Shown here piece after piece: positions 15,723 to 23,765 of a stretch of 42,805 bases of DNA; position 1 is the first letter of the stretch, and each line of letters starts with the position of its first letter. Below the pieces are notes generated by a model. That model did no database searches and was not told where the DNA came from. It worked only from the letters and a program-made list of their open reading frames with translations. Source of the stretch: Streptomyces sp. NRRL B-24085 (GTDB taxonomy: Bacteria; Actinomycetota; Actinomycetes; Streptomycetales; Streptomycetaceae); contig NZ_LJBR01000194.1 of assembly GCF_001282115.1 (NCBI RefSeq), positions 1 to 42,805 of the forward strand. The letters are read 5' to 3'. A program made the translations under genes and the position numbers.

Positions 15723-16883
15723 TCACACTTCGGCCACTCCCAGGACCAGCACCTGGATCGCCAGCACGGCGGCTCCGCGGGCCCAGTCGTGAAAGTCGGA
15801 CACCCTGGTCTCCAGGTCGATGGGGGTGGCGAGGGGGTGCCGGTGGGCGCGGATCGTCTCCTCGACGGTCTTGCCCGCCACATCCATCAGGCCGACGCCC
15901 TCTCCGGCGAGCATGATCTTCTGCGGCATGGCGAAGTTGGCGATCTGGGCGACGAGGACACCGAGGGCGCGCCCGGCCTCCTCGACGACGCGGGCGGGCA
16001 TGGGGTCGCCGGTCGCAGCGAGGGCGAGGATCTCCTCGTAGGTGTGATCGCGGCCGGTGGCGGCGTGCACCTGGTAGCGGATGCTGGGGATGGCGAGCAG
16101 GGAGACGGCGCTGCCGCGGTTGCCGTCGGGGGTGAGGGGACCGTTGGGGTCGATGATCCAGTGCCGCCCGAAGCCCCGGTCCTCCTCGGCGTAGGGGACC
16201 CGCCGGCCGCCGATGACCAGGCCGTAGCCGATGCCGGCCCCGATGGTGAGGACGACGAAGCGGTCGAGGCCGCGCCCCGCGCCGAACCAGGTCTCGGCCT
16301 CGACGAGGGCGGCCACGTCGTTCTCGACGACCACCGGCAACCCCGTGCGCTCCTCGACGAGTTCACCGAGGGGGACGTCCCGCCAGTGCAGGAACGGGGA
16401 CTCGCCGACCACGGCACGTTCCTGGACAAAGCCGCCGACCCCGATGCCGATGCCGGCGAGCCGGGGGTACGCGCGGGCCAGCTCGCTCGTCATCTCCGCG
16501 AGCAGGTCGGCCACTTCGGCGGGGTCGTGGCTGGTGAGGGGCCGGTCGTGGCGGGCGACGATCTCGCTCCTGAGGGTGGTGACGACGCCGTAGACCATGT
16601 CTTCGGTGATCTTGAAACCGATGAAGGAGCGTGACTCCACGACCACGTCGAGGGGTTGCGAGGGGCGACCCTGGCGCACCTCGGCGGGACCGCCCGCCTC
16701 GGGGACCTCGACCAGCAGACCCGACTCGATGAGCGGCTTGGTCAGCCGGGTGAGGCTGCCCGCGGAGAGGTCGAGGCGGCGGGCGAGTTCGGTGCGCGAC
16801 AGCGGGCCGTGGACGAGCACCTCGATCGCCACCGAGCGCTCACCGGCGCTCAGGGGTAGCCAGCTTGCGGCAACTGCGGTCAT
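15723..16883 (-). CDS. ROK-family sugar repressor lacking the zinc cysteines
   Basis: A 386-residue ROK repressor. Residues about 10-65 form a winged helix (SRTELARRLDLSAGSLTRLTKPLIESGLL). The rest is the ROK sugar-kinase-like fold, with GIGIGVGGFV, the VENDVAALVEAE sugar-binding segment and TIGAGIGYGLVIGG. The zinc site conserved in this family reads Cys-x-Cys-Gly-x-x-Gly-Cys after a His. Here His241 remains, but the three Cys positions are Thr251, Asp253 and Ser258 inside the otherwise preserved PNGPLTPDGNRGSAVS. It is divergent from the sugar ABC operon at 17051, with two palindromes between, so it should repress that operon and perhaps itself, with a sugar or sugar phosphate as inducer. 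The ATG at 16883 has GGGAG about eleven bases upstream. Confidence 0.9.
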   Translation of the reverse strand: MTAVAASWLPLSAGERSVAIEVLVHGPLSRTELARRLDLSAGSLTRLTKPLIESGLLVEVPEAGGPAEVRQGRPSQPLDVVVESRSFIGFKITEDMVYGVVTTLRSEIVARHDRPLTSHDPAEVADLLAEMTSELARAYPRLAGIGIGVGGFVQERAVVGESPFLHWRDVPLGELVEERTGLPVVVENDVAALVEAETWFGAGRGLDRFVVLTIGAGIGYGLVIGGRRVPYAEEDRGFGRHWIIDPNGPLTPDGNRGSAVSLLAIPSIRYQVHAATGRDHTYEEILALAATGDPMPARVVEEAGRALGVLVAQIANFAMPQKIMLAGEGVGLMDVAGKTVEETIRAHRHPLATPIDLETRVSDFHDWARGAAVLAIQVLVLGVAEV

Positions 16884-16907
16884 GAAGGTCAGACTCCCAC
16901 ATGATTT

Positions 16908-17007
16908 CTTTCACCATAAAAGCAACACGAACCAGAATACGGCGCGAACGACCCACCGAGAAGATGCCCGCCGCCCTCTTGACGCATTGATTCTTTCGCT
17001 ACGAAAG
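16908..17007. promoter_or_regulatory. Two CTTTCG-N3-CGAAAG operators in the ROK/sugar-transport promoter
   Basis: CTTTCGCTACGAAAG (16993-17007) is a perfect palindrome with a three-base centre. CTTTCACCATAAAAG (16908-16922) is the same element with one mismatched arm position. They lie 85 bases apart, eight helical turns, one beside each divergent gene. The region is notably more AT-rich than its surroundings. These are the best candidates for ROK binding, and the spacing would suit looping. Confidence 0.75.
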
Positions 17008-17050
17008 TAAGTGGCCGAGGACGAGCCACCGCAGACGAGGGAGTCTCCCG

Positions 17051-18016
17051 ATGACCATGGCCACCAGCAGCCCTCCGTCGCGGTTGCCGCTCAGCGGCAC
17101 CGAGGGGGCTCGGACGAAACCGGGCAAGGGCCGTGCCCCGGACAGGGCCGGCGGGGGCGACGGGCGCCTGGCCGCGGTGTTCATCGCCCCGGCCCTGATC
17201 GGCTTCGTGGTCTTCCTGCTCTGGCCGACCCTGCGGGGCATCTACCTGAGCTTCACCCGCTTCAACCTGCTGACCCCGGCGGAGTGGGTCGGGTTCGCCA
17301 ACTACGACCGGATGATCCACGACCCCATCTTCTGGGACTCGCTGAAGGTCACCGTGGAGTACGTGGTCATCAACATCGGTGTCCAGACGGTGTCCGCCCT
17401 CGCCATCGCCGTGCTCCTCCAGCGCCTGACCCAGTCCCCGGTACTGCGCGGGATCGTGCTGACGCCGTATCTGATGTCGAACGTCGTCGCGGGCCTGGTC
17501 TGGCTGTGGATCCTCGACAACCAGCTCGGCATCGGCAACGAGATCATCGCCGGGCTCGGCTTCGACCGGATCCCCTTCCTCGCCGACGAGACCTGGGCGG
17601 TCCCGACGATCGCCCTGATCAACGTGTGGCGGCACGTCGGCTACACCGCGCTGCTGCTGTTCGCGGGCCTCATGGCCATCCCGAACGACATGTACGAGGC
17701 GGCGAAGGTGGACGGCGCGAGCGAGTGGCGGATGTTCTGGCGGATCACCATGCCGCTGCTGCGTCCGGTGCTGGCGGTCGTCCTGATCATGACGGTGATC
17801 GGTTCGTTCCAGGTGTTCGACACGGTCGCCGTGACGACCGGGGGCGGCCCGGCCAACGCGACCAACGTGCTCCAGTTCTACATCTACCAATCGGCCTTCG
17901 GCCGCTTCCAGTTCGGCTACGCGTCCGCGATGTCCGTCGCCCTCCTGGTGGTGCTGAGCGCGATCACCGTCCTGCAGTACCGGCTCACCCGGGCCGGCCA
18001 GACCGATCTCGGCTGA
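17051..18016 (+). CDS. Carbohydrate ABC transporter permease (MalF type)
   Basis: A 321-residue inner-membrane permease of the CUT1 sugar family. A charged N-terminal tail (about 1-38) precedes six hydrophobic segments. The cytoplasmic EAA loop that docks on the ATPase reads EAAKVDGASEWRMFWRITMP, with the invariant Gly. The N-terminal PxLIGFVVFLLWP segment is typical of MalF/UgpA proteins. No ATPase gene lies in this operon. This is usual in Streptomyces, where one MsiK-type ATPase serves many sugar importers. GAGGGAG stands before the ATG at 17051. It is the first gene of an operon with the second permease 16 bases later, and is controlled by the two palindromes upstream. Confidence 0.93.
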   Translation: MTMATSSPPSRLPLSGTEGARTKPGKGRAPDRAGGGDGRLAAVFIAPALIGFVVFLLWPTLRGIYLSFTRFNLLTPAEWVGFANYDRMIHDPIFWDSLKVTVEYVVINIGVQTVSALAIAVLLQRLTQSPVLRGIVLTPYLMSNVVAGLVWLWILDNQLGIGNEIIAGLGFDRIPFLADETWAVPTIALINVWRHVGYTALLLFAGLMAIPNDMYEAAKVDGASEWRMFWRITMPLLRPVLAVVLIMTVIGSFQVFDTVAVTTGGGPANATNVLQFYIYQSAFGRFQFGYASAMSVALLVVLSAITVLQYRLTRAGQTDLG

Positions 18017-18032
18017 CCCGGAAGGAGTCGAC

Positions 18033-18962
18033 ATGGCTGCCGTGACCACCACCACGACCACGACACGGATACGGCCCACCCGGCGCCGCGCGCTCTCCCC
18101 CGGCCGGGTCCTCGCGTGGACGGCGATGGGCGCGATCGTGCTCGTGACCCTGCTGCCGTTCTACTGGATCCTGCGCACCGCGCTGTCCACCAACTCCGGA
18201 CTCGCCACCCACGCCTCCGACCCGCTGCCGGTGGACTCGACCGGCACCGGGTTCGCCCGCGCCCTGGGCCTGGAGTCCACCAAGGACGCCATCGCGCAGG
18301 GCGGCGCGGGCGGCGGGCTGAAGTTCTGGCGCTATCTGCTCAACTCGGTGATCGTCTCGACCCTGGTCACCGGCTGCCAGATCTTCTTCTCCGCGATGGC
18401 CGCCTACGCCTTCGCCCGGTTGCGCTGGCGGGGCCGCGACAAGATGTTCGCGCTGTTCCTCGCCGGGCTGATGGTGCCGGCCATCTTCACCCTGCTGCCG
18501 AACTTCGTGCTCATCAAGGAACTCGGCCTGATCGACAACCTGTTGGGCATCGCACTGCCGACGATGTTCATGACCCCGTTCGCGGTCTTCTTCCTGCGGC
18601 AGTTCTTCATGAACGTGCCCCGCGAGGTCGAGGAGGCCGCCCTGCTGGACGGCGCCGGCAAGGTGCGGATCTTCTTCCGGGTGCTGCTGCCGATGGCGTC
18701 CGCACCCGTCCTGACCCTGGCCGTGCTGACGTACATCACGTCCTGGAACGACTACTTCTGGCCGCTGATGGTGTCCTACAGCGACAGCTCACGCGTCCTG
18801 ACCGTGGCCCTGGCCATCTTCCGGGCCCAGACCCCGCAGACCGGCGTCGACTGGTCGGGCCTCATGGCGGCGACGCTCATCGCCGCGCTGCCGATGCTGG
18901 TGCTGTTCGGGTTCTTCGCCCGCCGCATCGTGTCCACCATCAGCTTCACCGGGATCAAGTGA
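18033..18962 (+). CDS. Carbohydrate ABC transporter permease (MalG type)
   Basis: A 309-residue partner permease with six hydrophobic segments. The EAA loop is present as EEAALLDGAGKVRIFFRVLLP, and the YITSWNDYFWPLM segment is the hallmark of MalG/UgpE proteins. The long periplasmic loop after the first helix (about residues 48-95, LSTNSGLATHASDP onward) is larger than in the average MalG protein. GGAAGGAG precedes the ATG at 18033. The gene lies 16 bases after the MalF-type gene and ten bases before the binding protein, so all are on one message. Confidence 0.93.
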   Translation: MAAVTTTTTTTRIRPTRRRALSPGRVLAWTAMGAIVLVTLLPFYWILRTALSTNSGLATHASDPLPVDSTGTGFARALGLESTKDAIAQGGAGGGLKFWRYLLNSVIVSTLVTGCQIFFSAMAAYAFARLRWRGRDKMFALFLAGLMVPAIFTLLPNFVLIKELGLIDNLLGIALPTMFMTPFAVFFLRQFFMNVPREVEEAALLDGAGKVRIFFRVLLPMASAPVLTLAVLTYITSWNDYFWPLMVSYSDSSRVLTVALAIFRAQTPQTGVDWSGLMAATLIAALPMLVLFGFFARRIVSTISFTGIK

Positions 18963-18972
18963 GGGACTCCTG

Positions 18973-20313
18973 ATGCGACTTCGTACGCTGACCGCCCTGG
19001 CCGGAGCACTGGCCCTGTGCCTGACCGGCTGTGTGCGCAGCGGCTCCGCCGGATCCTCCACGAACACGGTGACCTACTGGCTGTGGGACTCCAACCAGCA
19101 GCCCGCCTACCAGGCCTGCGCCGAGGACTTCGAGAGGCAGAACCCCGGACTGCACGTCAGGATCACCCAGTTGGGCTGGGACGACTACTGGACCAAGCTC
19201 ACCGCGAGCTTCATCGCGGGCACCGAGCCGGACGTGTTCACCGACCACATCCAGAAGTTCGGCCAGTTCGCCGACCTCAAGGTCCTCGAACCCCTGGACG
19301 ACCTGGGCATCGACGAGTCCGCCTACCAGCCCGGGCTCGCGGCCAACTGGAGGGGCCAGGACGGCCACCGCTACGGCGCCCCGAAGGACTGGGACACCGT
19401 CGCCCTCTTCTACAACAAGAAGATGACCGACGCGGCCGGGCTCACGGCGGCACAGCTGGGCGACCTCGCCTGGAACACCGAGGACGGTGGCAGCTTCGAG
19501 AAGGCCATCGCCCACCTCACCGTCGACCGGAACGGCAAGCGGGGCGACGAACCGGGCTTCGACAAGGACCACGTCAAGGTGTACGGCCTCGCCACCAACG
19601 GCGGCGGGGACGGTGACGGCCAGACCCAGTGGAGCACCTTCACCGCCTCCGCCGGCTGGAACTACACCGACAAGAAGCGGTGGGGCACGAAGTACCAGTA
19701 CGACAGCCCAGCCTTCCAGTCGGCGGTCAAGTGGTACTTCGGGCTGGCGAAGAAGGGCTACATGGCACCCTTCACCGACTACAACTCCCAGTCCAACCAG
19801 GCCAACACCCAGATCGCGGCCGGCAAGGCGGCGACCGCCTTCGACGGCGCCTGGATGATCTCGACCTACGCCGGGTTCAAGGGCCTCGACATGCGCACCG
19901 CCGTCACCCCCGAGGGACCCACCGGCAAACGGGCCACCATGATGAACGGCCTCGCCGACTCCATCACCAGGAACGCCCGCAACAAGGAGGGCGCCCGCAA
20001 GTGGGTCAAGTACCTGGCGTCGGACGAGTGCCAGCGGACGGTGGGCGGTTACGGCATCGTCTTCCCCGCCACCCCGGACGGCACCACGGCCGCCGTGGCC
20101 GCCTACAAGAAGAAGGGCATCGACGTCACCGCCTTCACCGAGCCGGTCGCCGACAAAAAGGACTTCAGGACCTTCTCCTACCCCATCACCACCTACGCGG
20201 CGGACGTGTTCGCGTTGATGCACCCCGCCATGCAGGACATCTTCGGCAACGGCAGGTCCGTGACCAGCCTCGACGAGACCAACGACCAGATCAACCTGAT
20301 CCTCTCGCAGTGA
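18973..20313 (+). CDS. Sugar-binding lipoprotein of an ABC transporter
   Basis: A 446-residue extracellular solute-binding protein of family 1. MRLRTLTALAGALALCLTGC is a lipoprotein signal whose lipidated Cys is residue 20. The mature part has the two-lobed pattern: VTYWLWDSNQQPAYQACAEDF, a TEPDVFTDHIQKFGQFAD hinge region, the aromatic-rich PKDWDTVALFYNKKM, and the late GAWMISTYAGFKG strand. Abundant surface Trp and Tyr suit an oligosaccharide ligand, but its identity cannot be read. The gene is third in the operon, in the usual Streptomyces order after the permeases and before a sugar dehydrogenase-like gene. Confidence 0.92.
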   Translation: MRLRTLTALAGALALCLTGCVRSGSAGSSTNTVTYWLWDSNQQPAYQACAEDFERQNPGLHVRITQLGWDDYWTKLTASFIAGTEPDVFTDHIQKFGQFADLKVLEPLDDLGIDESAYQPGLAANWRGQDGHRYGAPKDWDTVALFYNKKMTDAAGLTAAQLGDLAWNTEDGGSFEKAIAHLTVDRNGKRGDEPGFDKDHVKVYGLATNGGGDGDGQTQWSTFTASAGWNYTDKKRWGTKYQYDSPAFQSAVKWYFGLAKKGYMAPFTDYNSQSNQANTQIAAGKAATAFDGAWMISTYAGFKGLDMRTAVTPEGPTGKRATMMNGLADSITRNARNKEGARKWVKYLASDECQRTVGGYGIVFPATPDGTTAAVAAYKKKGIDVTAFTEPVADKKDFRTFSYPITTYAADVFALMHPAMQDIFGNGRSVTSLDETNDQINLILSQ

Positions 20314-20342
20314 TCCCGCGACCAGTGAAGGGCACGCACTCC

Positions 20343-21545
20343 ATGACGTTCTCCCTCGGCATCGTCGGCGCCGGCCAGTTCTCCGGCCAGTTCGCCACGC
20401 TGTTCCAGGCCCACCCCGGTGTCGGCGACGTCTACGTCACCGACCTGCTGCCCGAACGCGCCGAGCAGCTCGCCTCGGCACAGGGGCTGGCCGGCACCTT
20501 CCCCACCTACGAGGCCATGCTGGAGTCGAAGGAGGTCGACGCCGTCGCCGTCTTCACCCAGCGCTGGACGCACGGCCCCCTGGTACTCCAGGGCCTGAAC
20601 GCCGGCAAGCACGTGTACTCCGCGGTCCCCATGGCCATCACCACGGAGGAGATAGCGGCCATCATCGACGCGGTCCGGGCGACCGGGCTGACGTACATGA
20701 TGGGTGAGACCAGCCAGTACAACCCGGCGACCGTGCACGCCCGCAACCAGATCGCCGAGGGCGCCTTCGGGCGGCTCTTCTACGCCGAGGGCGACTACGT
20801 CCACGACATGGACCTGGGGTTCTACGAGGCGTACCAGTACAGCGGCGGCGAGCGGTGGAAGGAGACCGCCAGCTATCCCCCGCTGCTCTACCCCACGCAC
20901 TCGGTGGGCGGGGTGCTGGGCGCCTGGCAGACGCACGCGGTGAGCGTGTCGGCGATCGGTGTGGTCGACGACCGCGGGGACGGCGTGTTCGACAAGGAGG
21001 TCAGCCGGTTCGGCAACGACTTCTCCAACGCCACTGCCCTGTTCGAGGTGGCGGGCGGCGGTTCGTTCCGTACGAACGAGTTCCGGCGGGTGGGCTACCC
21101 CTCCCACATCCGGGAGTCGCGTTTCCGGTTCTTCGGGACCGAGGCCAGCATGGAGCAGCTCGCCACGGTCGCCCTCTGGCAGGACAAGAAGGGCGTGAAG
21201 GACATCAGTGAACTCCTGGAGCCCAAGCCCACCATGGCTCCTGACGACCCGTCACTCCAGCACATCGCGCCGGACCTGCGGGCCGCGTTCACGTCCGGGT
21301 CGGCCCCGGTGCACGACCGGGCACGGCTGCCCCGCTCTTTCGACAACCTGCACAACGGCCACGAGGGCAGCCACCACTTCCTGGTGGACGACTTCGTGAC
21401 CGCGGTCAACACCCGCACCCTGCCGTCGGTGAACGCCTGGGTGGCGGCCCGCTACACCCTGCCGGGCATCATCGCGCACGACTCGGCGCGGCAGGGTGGA
21501 GCCAGGCTGGAGATCCCGGACTTCGGGGACGCGCCCGAGGCGTGA
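20343..21545 (+). CDS. Gfo/Idh/MocA-family oxidoreductase with altered EKP motif
   Basis: A 400-residue NAD(P)-dependent sugar or inositol dehydrogenase-like protein. LGIVGAGQFSG near residue 5 is the Rossmann glycine motif, and the second domain contains the long beta-sheet region (FYAEGDYVHDMDLGFY, YPTHSVGGVLGAW). The catalytic EKP motif of the family, expected after GKHVY, reads S-A-V-P here (residues 93-96), so the usual Lys is replaced by Val95. GETSQYNPA and the later HSVG segment keep other catalytic-region features. The protein may have lost or altered oxidoreductase activity, or may use another base. It is the last gene of the sugar operon, 29 bases after the binding protein, so it probably acts on the imported sugar. 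A shared terminator follows at 21558. Confidence 0.9.
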   Translation: MTFSLGIVGAGQFSGQFATLFQAHPGVGDVYVTDLLPERAEQLASAQGLAGTFPTYEAMLESKEVDAVAVFTQRWTHGPLVLQGLNAGKHVYSAVPMAITTEEIAAIIDAVRATGLTYMMGETSQYNPATVHARNQIAEGAFGRLFYAEGDYVHDMDLGFYEAYQYSGGERWKETASYPPLLYPTHSVGGVLGAWQTHAVSVSAIGVVDDRGDGVFDKEVSRFGNDFSNATALFEVAGGGSFRTNEFRRVGYPSHIRESRFRFFGTEASMEQLATVALWQDKKGVKDISELLEPKPTMAPDDPSLQHIAPDLRAAFTSGSAPVHDRARLPRSFDNLHNGHEGSHHFLVDDFVTAVNTRTLPSVNAWVAARYTLPGIIAHDSARQGGARLEIPDFGDAPEA

Positions 21546-21557
21546 GCGTGCCGTCAC

Positions 21558-21587
21558 GCCGGGCGCCTGGTGTCTCAGGTGCCCGGC
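21558..21587. terminator. Bidirectional terminator after the sugar operon and the L,D-transpeptidase
   Basis: GCCGGGCGCCTG (21558-21569) pairs with CAGGTGCCCGGC (21576-21587) with one G-T pair and a six-base loop. It stands 13 bases after the oxidoreductase stop. Its right arm overlaps the last codons of the convergent transpeptidase gene. Confidence 0.8.
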
Positions 21588-22270
21588 TTGCGGCCGTACA
21601 CGAAGACGTCGTCGCCCTTCTTGAGCAGCGACCAGTACTTCTTGGCGTCCTTGGGCGTCATGTTGGTGCAGCCGTGCGAGCCGGGCGGGTTCCACATGCT
21701 GAGGTTCACCGAGTGGAAGGCCTGGCCGCCGTCGAAGAACTGGCTGTAGGGCATCGGCACGTGGTAGATCGACGAGACGTGGTCGATGTCACGCCAGTAG
21801 ATCTTCTTCAGGCCGGTGCGGGTCTCGTAGCCGTCGCGGCCGGTGCGGACCGGGACGGGGCCGTAGACGAGCCGGTCGCCGTCCTGGATCCAGCTCAGCT
21901 GGAGGGTGAGGTTCACGCAGGCGATGCGGCCCTTGTTCGTCGGGCACTTGCCGTCCCGGTTGGGGTTCGAGCCGACGGCCTTCTGCTTGTTCATCAGGTC
22001 CATCACGCCCCAGGTGACGGATCCCGCGTAGCCGATGTTCGGGCTGATGCCGTGCTTGGTCTGGAAGGCCTTGATCGCCTTGCAGTCGGCGGTGGACTGC
22101 CTGCCGTCGACCGGACGGCCGAGGAACTTCTCCACCTTCTTCTGGTACGGCCCCGCCTGCGTGGTGCAGCTCGCCGCCTGCGCGGGCGCGGCGCCCAGCG
22201 CGATGGTCAGCGGTGCGACGAGTCCGGTGATCCCGAGCGCGACGGCACCCCGTCTGCGTATGTCCCCCAT
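21575..22270 (-). CDS. Secreted L,D-transpeptidase (YkuD fold) with N-terminal wall-binding region
   Basis: A 231-residue protein. A signal peptide (about 1-33, ending AQAAS) precedes a peptidoglycan-binding-like region (VEKFLGRPVDGRQST, AIKAFQTKHGISP) and the YkuD domain. The active-site signature HSVNLSMWNPPGSHGCTNM gives the nucleophile Cys201 with its His and Gly context; SHGCTNM matches the family SHGCxR/N pattern. It should form 3-3 peptidoglycan crosslinks or attach proteins to the wall. The start ATG at 22270 has GAAGGGGAC upstream. The 104 bases between it and the next gene hold a plausible promoter but no structured element that I can support. Confidence 0.9.
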   Translation of the reverse strand: MGDIRRRGAVALGITGLVAPLTIALGAAPAQAASCTTQAGPYQKKVEKFLGRPVDGRQSTADCKAIKAFQTKHGISPNIGYAGSVTWGVMDLMNKQKAVGSNPNRDGKCPTNKGRIACVNLTLQLSWIQDGDRLVYGPVPVRTGRDGYETRTGLKKIYWRDIDHVSSIYHVPMPYSQFFDGGQAFHSVNLSMWNPPGSHGCTNMTPKDAKKYWSLLKKGDDVFVYGRKPGT

Positions 22271-22374
22271 GGTCCTGTCCCCTTCGTAAGGTCCTGCGAT
22301 CTCTACCAGCTAGACGGGTGTGCCTGCCCGATCGTTGTACCGCCAGGCCTGCTGGGACGGAACGGTGACAAAGC

Positions 22375-23178
22375 TCACGAGACCCCGCCCCGGTCCGGAT
22401 GGACCGCGGCGTGGAATCCGGTGTTGACCGCGGTGAGCCCGCCGTCGACGACCAGCGCGGTGCCCGTGATCCACGCCGCGTCGCGGGAGGCGAGGAAGGC
22501 GACCGCGGCGGCGATGTCCTCGGGTTCGCCGACCCGGCCGAGGGGATACAGCCGTCGCAGGTCGGTGAGCTCGCTCTCGCGCCCTTCCCAGGCGGAGGTG
22601 CGGACCGTGCCCGGGACGACCATGTTGACGCGGACCCCGCGGGCGGCCGCGTGCCCGGCGAGGGTACGGGTCAGGGAGCCGAGGCCCGCCTTGGCGGCGC
22701 TGTAGGCGTGGTTGCCGAAGTCCTGGAGGCCGTTGACGGAGCCGATGGTGACGATCGCGCCGCGCCCCGAGGCGGCCAGGTGTGGGAGCGCGGCCCGCGA
22801 GCAGCGGTACGGCCCGCTCAGTGTGACGTCCAGGTCACGGGCCCACTCCTCGTCGGAGTCGTCCTCGAAGAGCGGGGTGTCCGGGGTGCACCGGGCGGCG
22901 CAGTTGACCAGGACGTCCAGCGAGCCGAACGCCGCCACGGTGTGGGCGACCGCCGCCTCCACCGCCGTGCGGTCGGCCACGTCGCACTCCACCGCCCGTG
23001 CGGTGAGGCCCTGCTCCCGCAGGTGTGCCGCCGTCTCCTCGGCCACCTGCCCGTCGCGGTCGGCCAGCACGACCCGCGCCCCCTCCTCGGCCAGCCTGCG
23101 GGCGGCCGCCGCGCCGATCCCGCGGGCGGCGCCCGTGACCAGAGCCGTGTGTCCCTCGAAGCGCTTGGTGTGGGTCAT
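22375..23178 (-). CDS. Short-chain dehydrogenase/reductase (classical SDR)
   Basis: A 267-residue SDR. ALVTGAARGIGAAAARRL is the cofactor glycine motif TGxxxGxG, LADRDG suggests NAD(H) preference, NCAAR replaces the usual NNAG, and the catalytic Ser and YSAAK are present (TIGSVNGLQDFGNHAYSAAK, quoted for position about 140-160). The C-terminal DGGLTA is typical. The substrate is unknown. The ATG at 23178 sits only about ten bases after a TATCTT box on the minus strand, so the transcript may be leaderless. It is divergent from the hypothetical gene at 23228 with a 49-base gap. Confidence 0.9.
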   Translation of the reverse strand: MTHTKRFEGHTALVTGAARGIGAAAARRLAEEGARVVLADRDGQVAEETAAHLREQGLTARAVECDVADRTAVEAAVAHTVAAFGSLDVLVNCAARCTPDTPLFEDDSDEEWARDLDVTLSGPYRCSRAALPHLAASGRGAIVTIGSVNGLQDFGNHAYSAAKAGLGSLTRTLAGHAAARGVRVNMVVPGTVRTSAWEGRESELTDLRRLYPLGRVGEPEDIAAAVAFLASRDAAWITGTALVVDGGLTAVNTGFHAAVHPDRGGVS

Positions 23179-23227
23179 GCGCCGAAGATAGCCGCTCGGT
23201 GATCAACGGGGCAGATACCGTGCGTCC

Positions 23228-23764
23228 ATGTCCGCGTTCCTGCAGCAACTCCCCGCGCTCATCGGCGTCGTGATCGGCGCGCTCGGTTCCTACGTGGCGG
23301 TCGTGCGCAGCGACCGCGCCCGCTTTCACCGCGAGCAGGCGGCCCGTTGGGAGGAGCGACGGCTGGCTGTGTACTCCGACTACGCGCGGACGCTGAAGAA
23401 GACGATCACGCTGGCCTGCCGGGCGGCGTCCCACTTCGGCAACGATCCCCATCCGCATCCGCTCTCCCCCGAGGAGGCCGCGCCGCTGCTCGCGGAGTCC
23501 ACGCTGGCCAGGGACCCGGACGGGGAGGCGCTGCTTCTGCTGGGGAGCCCGGCGGTGGTGGAGAAGGCGCGGGTGTGGGTCACGGTGGTGCTGGAGATGG
23601 AGCAGTTCCTGCGCGCCGGGACGCGCGATCCGGCGGCATGGCGGGCACTGCTGGAGCGGCATCGCAACGGGCGTGACGGCTACTACGCGGCCGTGCGCGA
23701 CGACCTGGCGCTGCCACCGGGCCTCGCGGTGCGGTGGCAGCTGCCTCCCCTGCGGTCCGACTGA
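23228..23764 (+). CDS. Membrane-tethered protein of unknown function
   Basis: A 178-residue protein. One N-terminal hydrophobic segment (about 5-27, LPALIGVVIGALGSYVAVV) is followed by a basic-charged helix (RSDRARFHREQAARWEERRL) and a mostly helical remainder with Tyr-rich DYARTLKK. This is a common actinobacterial layout with no assigned function. TACCGT at 23216-23221 followed six bases later by the ATG suggests a leaderless transcript. It converges with the next SDR gene, whose stop lies one base away. Confidence 0.75.
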   Translation: MSAFLQQLPALIGVVIGALGSYVAVVRSDRARFHREQAARWEERRLAVYSDYARTLKKTITLACRAASHFGNDPHPHPLSPEEAAPLLAESTLARDPDGEALLLLGSPAVVEKARVWVTVVLEMEQFLRAGTRDPAAWRALLERHRNGRDGYYAAVRDDLALPPGLAVRWQLPPLRSD

Positions 23765-23765
23765 T

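Noticed and set aside
22271..22374. Possible riboswitch before the L,D-transpeptidase gene
   Set aside because: Some wall-enzyme genes in Streptomyces have c-di-AMP riboswitches, but the gap is only 104 bases and I do not see the conserved elements.
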